Shown here one piece after another: positions 38,209 through 48,532 of a stretch of 64,000 nt of DNA (position 1 is its first letter; each line of letters starts with the position of its first letter). This DNA is from Rallus limicola (Eukaryota; Chordata; Aves; Gruiformes; Rallidae). A program made the translations under genes and the position numbers. The DNA lies in NCBI GenBank assembly GCA_022605955.1, contig JAKCOZ010000010.1, forward strand, positions 3,424,501-3,488,500, written 5' to 3'. The notes under the pieces were generated by a model that ran no database searches, was not told where the DNA came from, and saw only the letters and a program-made list of their open reading frames with translations.

Positions 38209-38303
38209 CTGTTGTGTCTCTGCGCCGTGCCGGCGCTGGTGTAATAGGCCGCTCTCCGATGACTGCTGCGCGGTACCGGGTGCAGCGGGATCTGGTCCGC
38301 CAT
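38209..38303 (-). CDS. ATP9B: ATP9B coding exon 1 (residues 1-31 and two bases of codon 32)
   Basis: The exon holds 95 coding bases ending CACAACAG before a GTACGG donor. It gives MADQIPLHPV, a basic RSSHRR stretch, then AAYYTSAGTAQRHN, with codon 32 (Arg) split after AG. The first seven residues match the start of mammalian ATP9B as I recall it. The bird version looks shorter here: it lacks the alanine run found in the human tail between the MADQIPL start and the AAYY motif (recalled, not aligned). The ATG was chosen for its family match and near-ideal context (CAAGATGG). The frame stays open about 50 codons further upstream but contains no ATG. The exon lies inside the CpG island, which fits a first exon. 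Confidence 0.95.
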
Positions 38304-38307
38304 CTTG
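38296..38307 (-). promoter_or_regulatory. ATP9B: TISU / YY1-type element over the ATP9B start codon
   Basis: On the minus strand the start codon is embedded in CAAGATGGCGGA. This matches 11 of 12 positions of the published TISU consensus SAASATGGCGGC and also the YY1 core AAGATGGCGG. TISU elements combine a promoter function with translation start from very short 5' leaders (family knowledge). If active here, transcription should start only about 5-30 bases upstream of the ATG. Confidence 0.7.
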
Positions 38308-38438
38308 GGGGCGACCCCCTCCGCTTCGCGCCCGTCCGCTTCGCAACGTTCCTCCTCCCCTCTTCCTCCTCTCGCCTTGCCCCGCCCCGGCACCGCTTCG
38401 CCTCGCCCCCGCCACCCGCGAAGTGCAGCCGGGACCTC

Positions 38439-38446
38439 TGACGTCA
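38439..38446. promoter_or_regulatory. Full palindromic CRE (CREB/ATF site)
   Basis: TGACGTCA is an exact eight-base cAMP-response element and contains a CpG. It lies 136 bp upstream of the ATP9B start codon in the CpG island, a typical distance for functional CREB/ATF sites in such promoters. Binding is inferred, not shown. Confidence 0.6.
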
Positions 38447-38530
38447 CGGCCACCGCCAGCCGGCGCCAGGAGGAAAGAGGCGCCAGCGGGGCGGGGCCTC
38501 CACATAAACAAGGGGGCGGAGCCCCGCGGC

Positions 38531-38560
38531 GGGGGCGGGGCCGGGCGAGGCGGCGGGGGG
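38531..38560 (+). promoter_or_regulatory. G-run cluster, possible G-quadruplex, in the ATP9B promoter
   Basis: Plus-strand runs of five, four, three and six G lie within 30 bases, enough for an intramolecular quadruplex with one long loop. The cluster also holds a GC box. It lies about 230-260 bp upstream of the start codon, on the strand that is the template for ATP9B. Folding is predicted only from the G-run pattern. Confidence 0.4.
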
Positions 38561-38720
38561 ACGCGGCGGGGCGCCGGGGCGTGCCGCCCCCTGTGCGCGG
38601 GGCCGGGGTGAGCCAGGGGTGCGGTGGGGGTCAGGTTTAAGGTTGGTCACGTTTAATTTTCGTCTTCTGAAGTACCAGATGGGTGAGCCACGAAGAGCCA
38701 GAGGCTGCACGGGTGGGTTC

Positions 38721-39140
38721 CTTGAATGTCAAGGTTGGAAAAGACCTTCGACATCATCGAGTCCAGCCGGCAGCCCTGCACCACCGAACCACTAACCATC
38801 TCCCAAAGCACCTTATCTCCCTTTTTCTGAACACCCCCTGGGACGGCGACTCCACCTCCTCCCTGGGCAGCCTGTTCCAATGCTTCAACACTCTTTCCAT
38901 GAAGAAATGTTTACTAATATCCAAGCTGAACCCCCCTGGTGCAACTCCAGACCATTTCCTCTTGTCCTACCACTAGTCACTGGGGAGAAAAGACCACCAC
39001 CCACCTCACTGCAACCTCCTTTCAGGTAGCTGTAGAGTGCGATGAGGTCTCCCCTCAGCCTCCTCTTCTCCAGGCTGAACAGCCCCAGCTCCCTCAGCCA
39101 CTCTTCATAAAACCTGTTCTCCAAACACCTAATCCATGCA
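38721..39140 (-). mobile_element. CR1 fragment at the upstream edge of the promoter
   Basis: Plus-strand landmarks are GTTGGAAAAGACC, CATCGAGTCCAGCC, CTCCACCTCCTCCCTGGGCA and AGGTCTCCCCTCAGCCTCC. The minus strand keeps an open ORF2-tail stretch containing [19 protein letters not shown]. It starts only about 80 bp from the end of the CpG island, marking the outer limit of DNA that could be ancestral promoter. A further small piece resembling a CR1 end (ACAGAACTACAGAGTTCAGG) lies at about 39,170. Confidence 0.9.
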
Positions 39141-39718
39141 GGCCTCATGGCATGGGGGATTCAGGCATTTCACAGAACTACAGAGTTCAGGGTTGGATAG
39201 AAATAGCAGGAGACAAACCCAAAAGTGGTTGCCCTCAGCCAGCAGGTGCCTGATTTTTTTAAACTTGATCTGGTTAGGCCCCTCTTCCATCTCTTGGATG
39301 GCAAGGACTAGCTGTCCCTGATGTTGGATACTAGCGTGATCACCAAGAACAAAAACAAGCGCTGTGCATTGACAATGATTGTTTCATGCCATTAAACAGA
39401 GACAGTTTTTGTGAGCCAGAGGCACTGCCACATGGAAATGGGCATTCTGTAAGTCAGGGATAATGAACCAGCCTATGGGACCTGACCGGGAAAGATCAAT
39501 ATGCAAGTTACCAAGGAACAAAAACTGGTTTGGAAGATAGATGTGTTCACAGACCTACTGTAGGATGTTACCCTTCGATATCCCTCTGAAATCAGGTGCT
39601 GTGGGGAGAAAAAGGCCTAGCGCCATCACGTATGTGTACGACTTTCTGCAAAAGAAGAATAAAGGAAAATATATTTCTTTTTCAATGTCACATCCAATAA
39701 AAAATTAAAAAGGGTCTA

Positions 39719-40297
39719 TGCCATAATTTACCCCAGCTAGCAACTAAGACCCCACACAGCCACTTACTCCCCCCACAGTGGAATAGAGGAGAGAATCAGG
39801 AGGGTAAGAGTGAGAAAATTCATGGATTGTGATAAAAACAGTTTAATAGGTGAAGCGAAGGCCTCACATGCACAAAATAAGCCAAGGAATTCATTCCCCA
39901 CTTCCCATGGGGCTGCAGGTGTTCAGCCATCTCCTGGAAAGCAGGACCAACAGTTACTTGGGAAGACAAACACTGTAGCTCCAAATGTCCTCTGATTTCT
40001 TCTTCTTCCTCCAGCTTTGTACACTCAGCATGATGTCATATGGCATGGAATATCCTTTTGAACAGTTGGGGCTAGCTGTCCTGACTGTGTCCCCTCCCAT
40101 CTCCTTGTGCAGCCCCAGTCTACTTGCTGGTGTGACAGGGTGAGGAGCAGAAAAGGCCTTGGCTCTGTGTGAGCACTGCTCAGCTGTAATGAAAATGTCT
40201 CTGTGTTAGCAGAACTGTTTTCAGCACAAATCCAAAACACAGCCCCGAAAAATCTACTATAAAGAGAATTAACTCTATCCCAGCCAAAACCAGGGCA
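39719..40297 (-). mobile_element. Solo LTR of family A upstream of the ATP9B promoter
   Basis: On the minus strand it starts TGCCCTGGTTTTGGCTGGGA and ends GGTAAATTATGGCA, giving TG...CA ends. The flanks are GTCTA (39,714-39,718) and GCCTA (40,298-40,302), a probable 5-bp target duplication with one later change. It is 579 bp long and shares the body of the family, for example CAGTTTAATAG near 39,840 as the reverse of the poly-A region. It lies 1.4 kb upstream of ATP9B exon 1 in the same orientation, so any remaining promoter activity would point into the gene. No viral coding sequence is present. Confidence 0.82.
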
Positions 40298-40802
40298 GCC
40301 TACCAGGAAAAAGTTTTATTCAAAGAAATTTCCACCAAAAATGGATGGCAAAATGTGTCAAAAGTGCAGAATGCAAGATTAAGTGAAAGGTAGAAGGGAA
40401 AAGCTTTTCTTTATACTTTTTTGCTTCTCTTCAACACTGTAAGTTGCTCGGGTCACCTTTCCAACAGAAGATTTCAGATTATTTAGTCGTAGTACAGTAA
40501 GAAGCCAGGTTTTGCTGTGTAGCTGTACACCAGTCATTTTGCAAAATGCAAATTTACTAATTTCAAAATATGGTGGAATGAAAAAAGATTTCACAAATTA
40601 CAAGAATCTTGAGTCATTTTACAAAGTGTCTGTGCTTAGACAAGATGATAATAAGGCCGAGATCTTTGGCAATTAATTGGTGATTATCAAATCACTCAAA
40701 GTGCCGGTAGGATAACACATTCAGTCTTATAGTCTTCCTTTTATTATTCTGAAGGAACTGTATGGCAGAAAGATAGTCATGGTACAGGTGAACACAGTGT
40801 GC

Positions 40803-41040
40803 ACTGAAAGATCAGAATCACAGAATCACAGAATTTCCTGAGTTGGAAGGGACCCATAAGGATCATCGAGTCCAACTTCTGGCTCCGCACAGGGCCAGCC
40901 AAGTCAGAGCAGATACAACCCCATTTGCTTTCACCCTCTGGGCCCGACCCTTCAGCCAATTGCCCACCCAACGCATTACGGTTTTGTCTGATTGTATGAT
41001 GGTCCTGTCTGCTGAAGTGAAGGTCATGAAGCACTGGCAG
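40803..41040 (-). mobile_element. CR1 fragment
   Basis: The plus strand begins AATCACAGAATCACAGAATT, the reverse of the CR1 terminal repeats, followed by GAGTTGGAAGGGACCCATAA and GATCATCGAGTCCAAC. It continues to about 41,040 with a subfamily-specific CGCATTACGGTTTTGTCTG region. Confidence 0.88.
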
Positions 41041-41342
41041 TGATCAAGATAGTGTACCAAGTGCATTCACCCCAGAATGACAGTGTTTTTTTGTAATGAG
41101 AAGACCAAAATTGGAAAAGGTACTTCAGTAGTCCAGATACATTCTTAGAAAGTGCCAAAGAGACTTGTAAGAAGAGGGTAAGGGACCTGTACCTGCTTGT
41201 ACCTGCTGGATGAATGTTGACTAATACTGCCTGGGGTGTGTGTAGCTGACTCCTCCCACCACTTGTTGATGTCTCATGTGCTGCATAGTAGCTGCTGGTA
41301 TGGCACTGCTTGCCATCTGCTCTGCATTGATGGTTATACTTT

Positions 41343-41478
41343 ATGGAATCATAGAGTAGATTAGGATGGAAAAGACCTTTAAGATCATCAAACTGTTAAC
41401 CTAACACTATCAAGTCCACTACTAAACCATGTCCCTCGGTGCCACATCTACACCTCTTTTAAATACCTTCAGGGAACA
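41343..41478 (-). mobile_element. Short CR1 fragment
   Basis: The sequence GGAATCATAGAGTAGATTAGG, shortened here to its core ATCATAGAGTAG, then AAAGACCTTTAAGATCATC and CTAAACCATGTCCCTCGGTG, is the reverse of a CR1 3' end. It is truncated after about 135 bp. Confidence 0.88.
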
Positions 41479-42924
41479 TTTTTCGAACAGAACAGCAATC
41501 AATGCACAAGTTAGCAGCCTAAGGCCAATTTTCTTGCCTCTACAGAATTTTTGATCTTGTTATTTGGTTATATTTCTCATTATTTACCAGGTTATTTGGC
41601 CCATAACTATCATTTCTAATGTTAGTCAGTTATGTGTACATGTTTGTAAATTCTGTATGTATAGCCAAATACATGAGCTAGCATTCATAATCGAAGGTTT
41701 ATTATTGGCTGACTGGTAAATGTCCCAGCATGGGACAATCATTAGAAACCATAAATGCCTTTAGAGTCTTGATTTCTTACCGAGTCTCATGTACTCTGGA
41801 AGTCATTATTTCTTTTATGGCTACTGTAGGTTTTAAAAGATAAATACTTAATTATTACCTGTGTGCAGATATGCTTTGAACCAGAAGGCCTTCAAAGAAG
41901 AGAAATATAACTTTTTTTTCAGTAAACCAATGGCCACAAGAATGATAAAATTGAACATTTATCACTTCAAATGCATGAAGTTTTGCTTACTTCAAATAGG
42001 TGTTTCAAATGTGCCATTAAGACAGTTGCTGGAAATCTATCATGATCTCAGCTTCTGGATCACTCTAATTGCCTTTTTGCATCAGTATTTTCATAAAATG
42101 GCAAAAGCTTTACCAGGCAGAGACTTCAATTGTGTGGCATCCATTATCATTCATTTCTGCCACTAGATTATCATGTAATCCTGTTTTACTTCTTTTTTTT
42201 TTAAAAAGAAGATTCTTCAAATACATGTAGAAGTTTTTTAATGTAAAATTGAGACTTTGGCATATGATGTTTAGGGACTTTTCAAGACACCTGTAATAGA
42301 TGTGCCCACAGTTTGAATATAATTATTTCCTTTTCTATTTACAGATCCTGAAAGGTCACAGAATAAACTTGCTTTTGATCCAGATTGCTAGTCAGGCATG
42401 TCAGGCAGGTGTTATTTTGCAACATGAAAAGAACTTTTGATTTCAGGAAAGAAATATTTTTGCATTCAATATTAAGTACTGGCTATATAACATTTGCCAC
42501 TTAAATATCATGATAGCATACATTTATGATAATAAGTAACTATAACACCTTTCTGAAATAAACTCCCTATCATCCTTTCCTTACATTTTTCTTTGCATCT
42601 TTTTGCATTTATAACAATTGGCAGAGACTCAGAACCTATGATTTATGGATCTTGTGAACTCTTGTTTAAACTAGGAATGAGCTGGCATGTAAACTACTTT
42701 GCATTTGTTGCATGCATCTGCTACAGGTGCAGAACCTATCTGTAACTAGTTCTGCCTGATGTCCCCAGAGGGTAGTTTATAATAATTTATACTTTCACAA
42801 CCATTCTCCTTCTGCTGTAAACATTCAAGGTTAAGCTCTCCCTCTTTATGTATCAAGTCTGGGCTAGGGTAAGGAGGGAAACCGAAAGACAGTTTGAAGC
42901 TAATTCATTCTTCAAGATGCCATG
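41479..42924. other. Intergenic, no recognisable content
   Basis: AT-rich single-copy-looking DNA lies between two CR1 fragments. An open frame of about 100 codons at 41,861 has no family resemblance. Confidence 0.6.
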
Positions 42925-43541
42925 CTGGACCTTGTTCTTACCAACAAAGAGGGGCTGGTGGGGAATGTAAAACCTTTGCTGCAATGACCTCTACTGTGCT
43001 CTCATGAGACCCCACCTGGAGTCATAAGACCCCAGCTCTGGGATTCCCAGTACCTGAAAGACATGGAGCTACTGGAACAAGTCCAGAGGAGGGCCATGAA
43101 GATGATCAGGGGACTGGAGCACCTCTTCTATGAAGACAGGCTGTAAAAGTTGTGCTTGTTCAGCCTGGAGAAGAGAAGACTCTGGGGGGACCTTAGAGCA
43201 GACTTCCAGTACCTGAAGAGGCCTACAGAAAAGCTGGAGAGGGACTAGTTCCAAGGGTGTGGAGTAATAGGATAAGGGGGAATGGTTTTAAACTGAAGGA
43301 AGGTAAACTTAGATTAGATAGAAGGAAAAAAACTCCACTATGAGAGTGGTGAGGCCCTGGCACAGGCTGCCCAGAGAAGCTGTGGCTGCCCCTCCCTGGC
43401 AGTGTTCAAGGCCAGGTTGGATGAAGCTTTGGGCACCCTGGTCTAGTGGAGGGTGTCCCTGCCCATGGCAGGGGGGTTGGAATGAGATGACCTTTACAGT
43501 CCCTTCTAACCCGAACCATTCTATGGTTCTGTGATTCACTA
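42925..43541 (+). mobile_element. CR1 fragment with near-complete 3' tail
   Basis: It begins with a short endonuclease-region piece (CTGGACCTTGTTCTTACCAA) joined to the 3' part of ORF2 (GACCCCACCTGGAGTC, TTCAGCCTGGAGAAGAGAAG), and ends with CCATTCTATGGTTCTGTGATTC. The join at about 42,975 implies an internal deletion. Stops interrupt the frame, as at 43,144. Confidence 0.9.
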
Positions 43542-46430
43542 TACTTCTTGAAATGAAATTATAAAATTGGCTGTGCTGGAGTAAATCTGTGGAAGAGATG
43601 CTAAAATCCACTGACTACAAAACAAAAGAAATGAGTTTCAGTAAGCCTCACATAATGTTACATGATACAGAATTTACATTACTTTTATACAAAGTATTTT
43701 CTCACCTCATCCTTCAAACTTCCTTGCATTTCCATTTTCATTTTGGAACTTTTTCATCAGTGATCAAAAAGCTCAGTGTCTGTCTACATATTTTCAGCAA
43801 ATGGCAAGTTAGTCCAAGATAGGTAGAGGCATTAAAAAAAGAAAAGAAAAAATCACAGGCAAAACCTGAGCATAGCAACTCAGAAAGAATCCTGTGTTCT
43901 TTCTGGAAGAGCTGGAGGCAGCAAGGAAGACTAAACCAAATAAACTGTTAATTTGTCAGTAAGAGCAGAATAAATACGAACTAGAGGGAGCTAAACCAGC
44001 CACAGTTATCTGTTTTGATAATTCTAATAGCCGTGCCTGCATATCTTCAAGCTGTATCAGTAAGATGTAACAAAACATTGTTTTGCTTTGGGAGAGAACA
44101 AAATTGGAGATACTATTTTCTCTGAGAGGATCCTTGTTTTAAAAGATAACCTCAAACAAGGAAGCTGCATGCAATTCAGTTATACACCAAAATCAATGAG
44201 TTTAAAAATGCCAACAAGAAGTTAATCATATAAAATATTACTACACTATAAAAAAATGGAATGCAATAGGTACTGGAAACAAAACACTACTCACATATGA
44301 AAAAAGATTATTTACTCTTGTCTACATAACCACAAGAAGGAAATCTCTGTTTCTATGCATTCTATTTTTAATATTCACAGCATTCAGTGTTTGTCAATTA
44401 ATTTGTGTTCCCAGCTGTTACATTTCTTTCAGACTTTCCTTCAAGGTCTCCTCTTTGGTAAATGTCAACACTCTGCCTCTCTGTGGGATTTATGGACTGC
44501 TTAATCTTGGCTCCTCCATTTGTAGTCCATCCTTCTCAAACCGTGGGTCCCTCAGCACTGGCTTCACACCAGCTGTGTGCCACCCTCACCAGTAGTCCAC
44601 CCAGTTTTTCTTTTAGAATAATATTCCAGAAATATCCTCTCCAAATAAATCAGCAAAATTACGTCTACTTTGGATTTTGCTGGAGTAACATCTTTTAGCT
44701 AATGACAGGTCTGCCTGAAAAAGTCATTTTCTCCAAATCACTTTGCAAGAGATGAGGCAAAAATATCCAAACAAATCCTGGAGTACTTAAATTAAATTGG
44801 TTTGGAAACATAAGGACGATTTGACAATTTCTGATACAAATAACAGTTGTGCCTTTATTTAAGCTATTATTTTATTAAAGATACAATGGTCGATATTTTA
44901 CTGAGCTTTAACAATGACCCTTCAGTGAATTCCATCTAGCAATTGTACATGGTTTCTTTTCAATTACATTAACATCTAAATTTAAAATTACTTCCATATA
45001 CTTTTAAAACTCCCATGCCTTTTAATTTCTAGCTAGCTACTGGGATACTCTTTCTCATCATCTTACTGTATCTAAGTTCAATGCAAGATTTTTATTTCTA
45101 ATTGGAGAAAAAAACCCTGTGGACTCAAGACTTCTTAGCTGGATTACCAACTTCTGATCTTTTCTTAAAACCAGTGAGTATCCAATTAAATATTTTCCTG
45201 ATCAACCACAAAATCAACTGCAAAGCACACTAGCACTTTGGGAAGACACAAATTTTTTGAGTATTCTCAGTGGGTTTATTTTAACAAATTCCATGCTGTT
45301 GATCTTTCTAATAAATAAATACAGCTGCTTTAACTACGCCTTGAAATGGAAAGAAAAAGCAGCCATGGATTAATTAAAATTTTTATGTTGTTTCAGAGCT
45401 TCTGAAAAGGTCATGGAAGGACAAGCAAGGTCCAAGTAAGTATCCATTTGTGATTGCTGGTATCAGACTCACTGGATCTGATTTCCTTTTGCAGTTTCTG
45501 TTGCAATAGTCACCGAAAGCCTCAGGTGAGATTAGGGGGATGTCTTTGTTCTAAAAGTTATGCCAAAGTAGAAAATTAAAACTTTCCCAGTTGAAAAGTG
45601 ACAAAATAGTTAGTGTCTTGTATAGCATGTCAAATGTCAGAAATTATGTAAACTCTCCTCTTTCTATCATATTTCTTCATGTCTGCCCCAACCACCAGCT
45701 CATGCTCAGACCAGAGATATCCTATTTGCCTCAGACCTTATGATGAAAACCGTTTTCCCTTAGTCATTTTAGGCAGCCAGATCTGGCTCCTGTTAAAACC
45801 TACACATCATCATTTTCATTTCGTTCCAAGCAGCAGTTTGAATCTTACAGATTTTTCCCTATATATCATCTTTTATCCTATTTTTCCTGTAAATATAATC
45901 TTACATATTCTTAGCCTCATGACTGCCAGCACACCCTTTCTCTGTTATTGGGAACGGCACTGTCTCTCAGATCAACTCAGCATGAGCTGAAGAGATCATT
46001 TTCCCAGCTCATCACTTTCAATATCTTGTTTATTTCTATGCCCTTCCTCTAGCTTCTTCCCCAGTATTGCATTGAGCAGCAATCTGTTCACGCTCATCTC
46101 ATTATTTCTCACTGAGAGATTGTTTCCCATTGCTAATCAGCAGATAATTCCAGTGGGTTTTGTCTGCTTCTATAATTTGCAAATGTTTTCTCCCATTACT
46201 TGGGGAATTCCCCATCAATGGAATAAATTGGGTTCAGTGTTCATTTTAGTACTGGGAAGGGGCAGCTTCCTTCCATAATGCAAACTGAAAGGAATCCAGT
46301 GCTGCTCTCAATAATACCAGGTAAAGAACATCACTTGTGGTCTCGAGACAAAGTACCAGGGTAAAGACTGGTAAGTCTACAAATGTGAGTAAACTGCAGC
46401 TTGCAATATAGTTAGCTGGTTCTAACTTAG
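43542..46430. other. Intergenic, no recognisable content
   Basis: I recognise no gene, RNA or transposon family here. The open frames are short and unconvincing. Confidence 0.6.
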
Positions 46431-46850
46431 TGTTGTGGTTTTGCATGGTGAGGTGCTGGTGGAGGAGGAAGGGGGGCTTCAGGGGTGGTTTCTGCAAGCA
46501 GCAGCCAGAAGCTCTCTGTAGGTCTGACAGAGCTAACACCAGCCGGCTCAAGACCAGACCTGCTGCTGGCCAAGGCTGAGCCCATCAGCGATGGTCACAG
46601 CGCCTCTGGGAATCACATTCAGGGGAAAAAAAACCCCACTTTTTGCCACCAGAAAAGGAACTGAGAAGATGTAAGAAACTGTGCAGACATAAAAGACAGT
46701 GAAGAGGGGGAGGGGAGGAGGCGCTCCAGGTGCCAGGGAGAAAGATTCCCCGGTAGCCTGTGGAGAAGATGGAGCAGGTTGTCTCCTGCAGGCCTTGGAA
46801 GATGACAGGGAACAGAGATCAGGGAACACCTGTGTCCTGTGGAGAGGCCC

Positions 46851-47135
46851 CACACTGGAGCAAGTGGAGACATGGAAGATGCTGTGACCTGAGTTGGAGC
46901 AAGTTCCTGGCAGGACCTGTAGCCTATGGAGAGAGGTACCCACGCTGGAACAAATGTGCTGGGGGCACTTGTGACTCCATGGGGGACAAGGCTGGAGCAG
47001 TCGGAGGCACTGCACCTCAAAGAAGTGACCCACACTGGGGCAGTTGGTGAAGAACTGAAGCCCTGTGAGAAAGAACTCATTTTGGAGAAGTTTGCAGAAG
47101 ACTATCTGCCATGGGTGGGACCCCACGCTGGAGCA
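46851..47135 (+). repeat. Degenerate tandem units inside the family-B LTR
   Basis: The motif CACRCTGGAGCAR recurs at about 46,851, 46,892, 46,941, 46,991, 47,031 and 47,123. The steps are 40-50 bases, the last being about two units. The units are diverged and mixed with CCTGTGGAG-like segments. This is an internal feature of the LTR family and explains the GC-rich open frames on both strands here. Confidence 0.75.
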
Positions 47136-47438
47136 GGGGAAGGGTGTGAGGAATGTGTGTTTCCCCCACCCCCTATCCCAAGAAAGAAAAAAATCTGTTG
47201 AGGACCTGACCAAACCCTCCATTCCCTGCCCCTCCCCATGCCACAATGTGGGGGAAGAATAGAGAGAAATCATGAATAAAGTTGAGTCAGCAAAGAAGGG
47301 AGGGGTGGGGGGAGGTGCTTGAAGATTTGGTTTTATTTCTTATTATCCTACTGTTTTCAAAGAGAATGTGTATGTGTTGGGGTATGGGGGTGTTAGTGTT
47401 GTTTGGCTTTTTTTAATTCCATGTTGAATCTGTTTTGC

Positions 47439-47830
47439 TGTGGTGGTTGAGCCCAAAGTAACAGCTGACCACCACATGCTGCTTGCTCACTCACTGTGGA
47501 TTGGGATAAGGACAGTTTGCTGACAAAAGCACCATAAAAGTAGAACAGTAACAGCCAATTACACTCACACCTGGTGATAACACAGAGTACTTCACAGACT
47601 CAATGAGTACAGAGTGCTGTACAACACAAGTACTGACCATACACCCCAACAGCACTCAGACTATACTGGAGAAACCCAGGAGTGTCCCTCCCCGATCAGC
47701 TCCTCTTATGGGGGAGTAATGTCCAGTGGTGTGGAAACAGCCCGGGCTAACTCAGATCACTTGGGCTAACTCAGCTGACCTGTGCTGGCTGCTTGGGGAG
47801 GTTGGCTCTGGCCTGGCCAGAACCAGGACA
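47439..47830 (-). mobile_element. Solo LTR (family C) nested inside the long LTR
   Basis: The element is 392 bp with TG...CA ends on the minus strand: it starts TGTCCTGGTTCTGGCCAGGC and ends GGGCTCAACCACCACA. TTTGC occurs directly on both sides (47,434-47,438 and 47,831-47,835). The host sequence on both sides continues the long family-B LTR without loss, which proves insertion into it. Its start resembles family A but the body differs, so I treat it as a separate family. It has no coding content. Confidence 0.9.
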
Positions 47831-48532
47831 TTTGCCCATGACGCTGATTGCGGAATGATCTCTCCCTGTCCTTGTCTTGACTCCTAAGCCTCTCAATATC
47901 TATTTTCTCCCCTGTCCAGCTGAAAAGGTGAGTGATAGAGTGGCTTTGGTGGGCATCTGGACTCCAGCCAGGGTCAAACCTGTTGGTAGCCACACACAGT
48001 ATTTTGAAATCAGGTTATGTTATTGTGAAGAGCCTTAAGACTGAACAGGAATTTGTGCTTCATATAGAAGACAAAATAGTTTATCAACATAAGCCAGTAG
48101 TGATCATACCTATTTTTAGTGCATTGATTAGAAAAAATACATAAGATCTGAAATACATAGTGATTGAAGTGTCCAGGGCCTTTCTTAAGCGACAGAGGCA
48201 TGGAGTCATTGTCCATTATGTTAGTGAAAACAATTATATAATCAAAGTTATAGGTACAAGATGCAACAAACCAACACACAAAACAAGATAGAAACAAACA
48301 GCTAAGGGAAGAAATATAAAACATGTTGGGTGAATTTCTTTTGCATGGACAACTGTAATGATGTTAGAAAAGTCAGCTAAATTGTCGATGATCAATCTTT
48401 TAATAAAAAGAAAGATTTTTGTAACCACAAATTAGCTTTATATGAAAAGAATCTAAAGGAGTCTGTCTTCTACAGATTTCAGGGAAATTTATTACATAAA
48501 TTTTTTAAGGCTGCTAATACTGAAAAGAAAGA

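Larger units (their letters stand above)
5774..38303 (-). other. ATP9B: ATP9B gene, 5' part (exons 1-5, runs off the left edge)
   Basis: This gene codes for a class-2 P4-type ATPase of the ATP9/Neo1 group. These are ten-span membrane proteins of the trans-Golgi network and endosomes, related to aminophospholipid flippases; unlike most P4-ATPases, ATP9A and ATP9B do not need a CDC50 partner (family knowledge). Five exons on the minus strand join in one frame (intron phases 2, 2, 0, 0 and then 1) to give 214 codons plus one base. The full mammalian protein is about 1,150 residues, so roughly a fifth is here. The long acidic tail with a DYHTLPRAR motif separates it from ATP9A, whose tail is much shorter. 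No further exon was found between 1 and 5,773 by eye, so exon 6 is probably outside the window. Confidence 0.96.
37735..38640. promoter_or_regulatory. ATP9B: CpG-island promoter of ATP9B
   Basis: About 900 bp of very GC-rich DNA with dense CpG sits in otherwise AT-rich surroundings and covers exon 1, the start of intron 1 and the upstream side. There are several GC boxes of the Sp1/KLF type, for example near 38,383-38,393, 38,489-38,499 and 38,531-38,540. I see no TATA box at a sensible distance from the ATG. This is the usual form of a housekeeping promoter with dispersed starts. The edges are estimates by eye. No open frame reading rightward from the island has recognisable coding content, so there is no evidence for a divergent partner gene. 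Confidence 0.93.
46431..47995 (+). mobile_element. Long avian ERV LTR (family B), interrupted by a second LTR
   Basis: It begins TGTTGTGGTTTTGCATGGTG and includes GGAGGAGGAAGGGGGGCTTC, a middle section of degenerate tandem units, the stretch AGATTTGGTTTTATTTC, and after the interruption GATCTCTCCCTGTCCTTGTC and GTGATAGAGTGGCTTTGGTG. I recognise this order from a widespread long LTR family in bird genomes (memory, not a search). Without the 392-bp insert and one copy of the 5-bp duplication it is about 1.17 kb. The right end is uncertain by a few bases and no flanking duplication was found, so it is older than its insert. An antisense open frame of 241 codons inside it is accidental. Confidence 0.85.

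Noticed and set aside
37564..38244. Open frame of 226 codons on the plus strand across the CpG island
   Set aside because: It is proline/arginine/alanine-rich, as expected from random GC-rich DNA with few stops, and overlaps ATP9B exon 1 in antisense. No domain is recognisable and other frames of the island are equally open.
38304..38453. N-terminal extension of ATP9B upstream of the chosen ATG
   Set aside because: The frame is open for about 50 codons but has no ATG, and family members begin at MADQIPL. A non-AUG start is possible but unsupported.
46548..47273. Open frame of 241 codons on the minus strand, the longest in the window
   Set aside because: It lies wholly inside the family-B LTR, antisense to it, and its apparent repeats come from the LTR's tandem units. 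It is not a gene.
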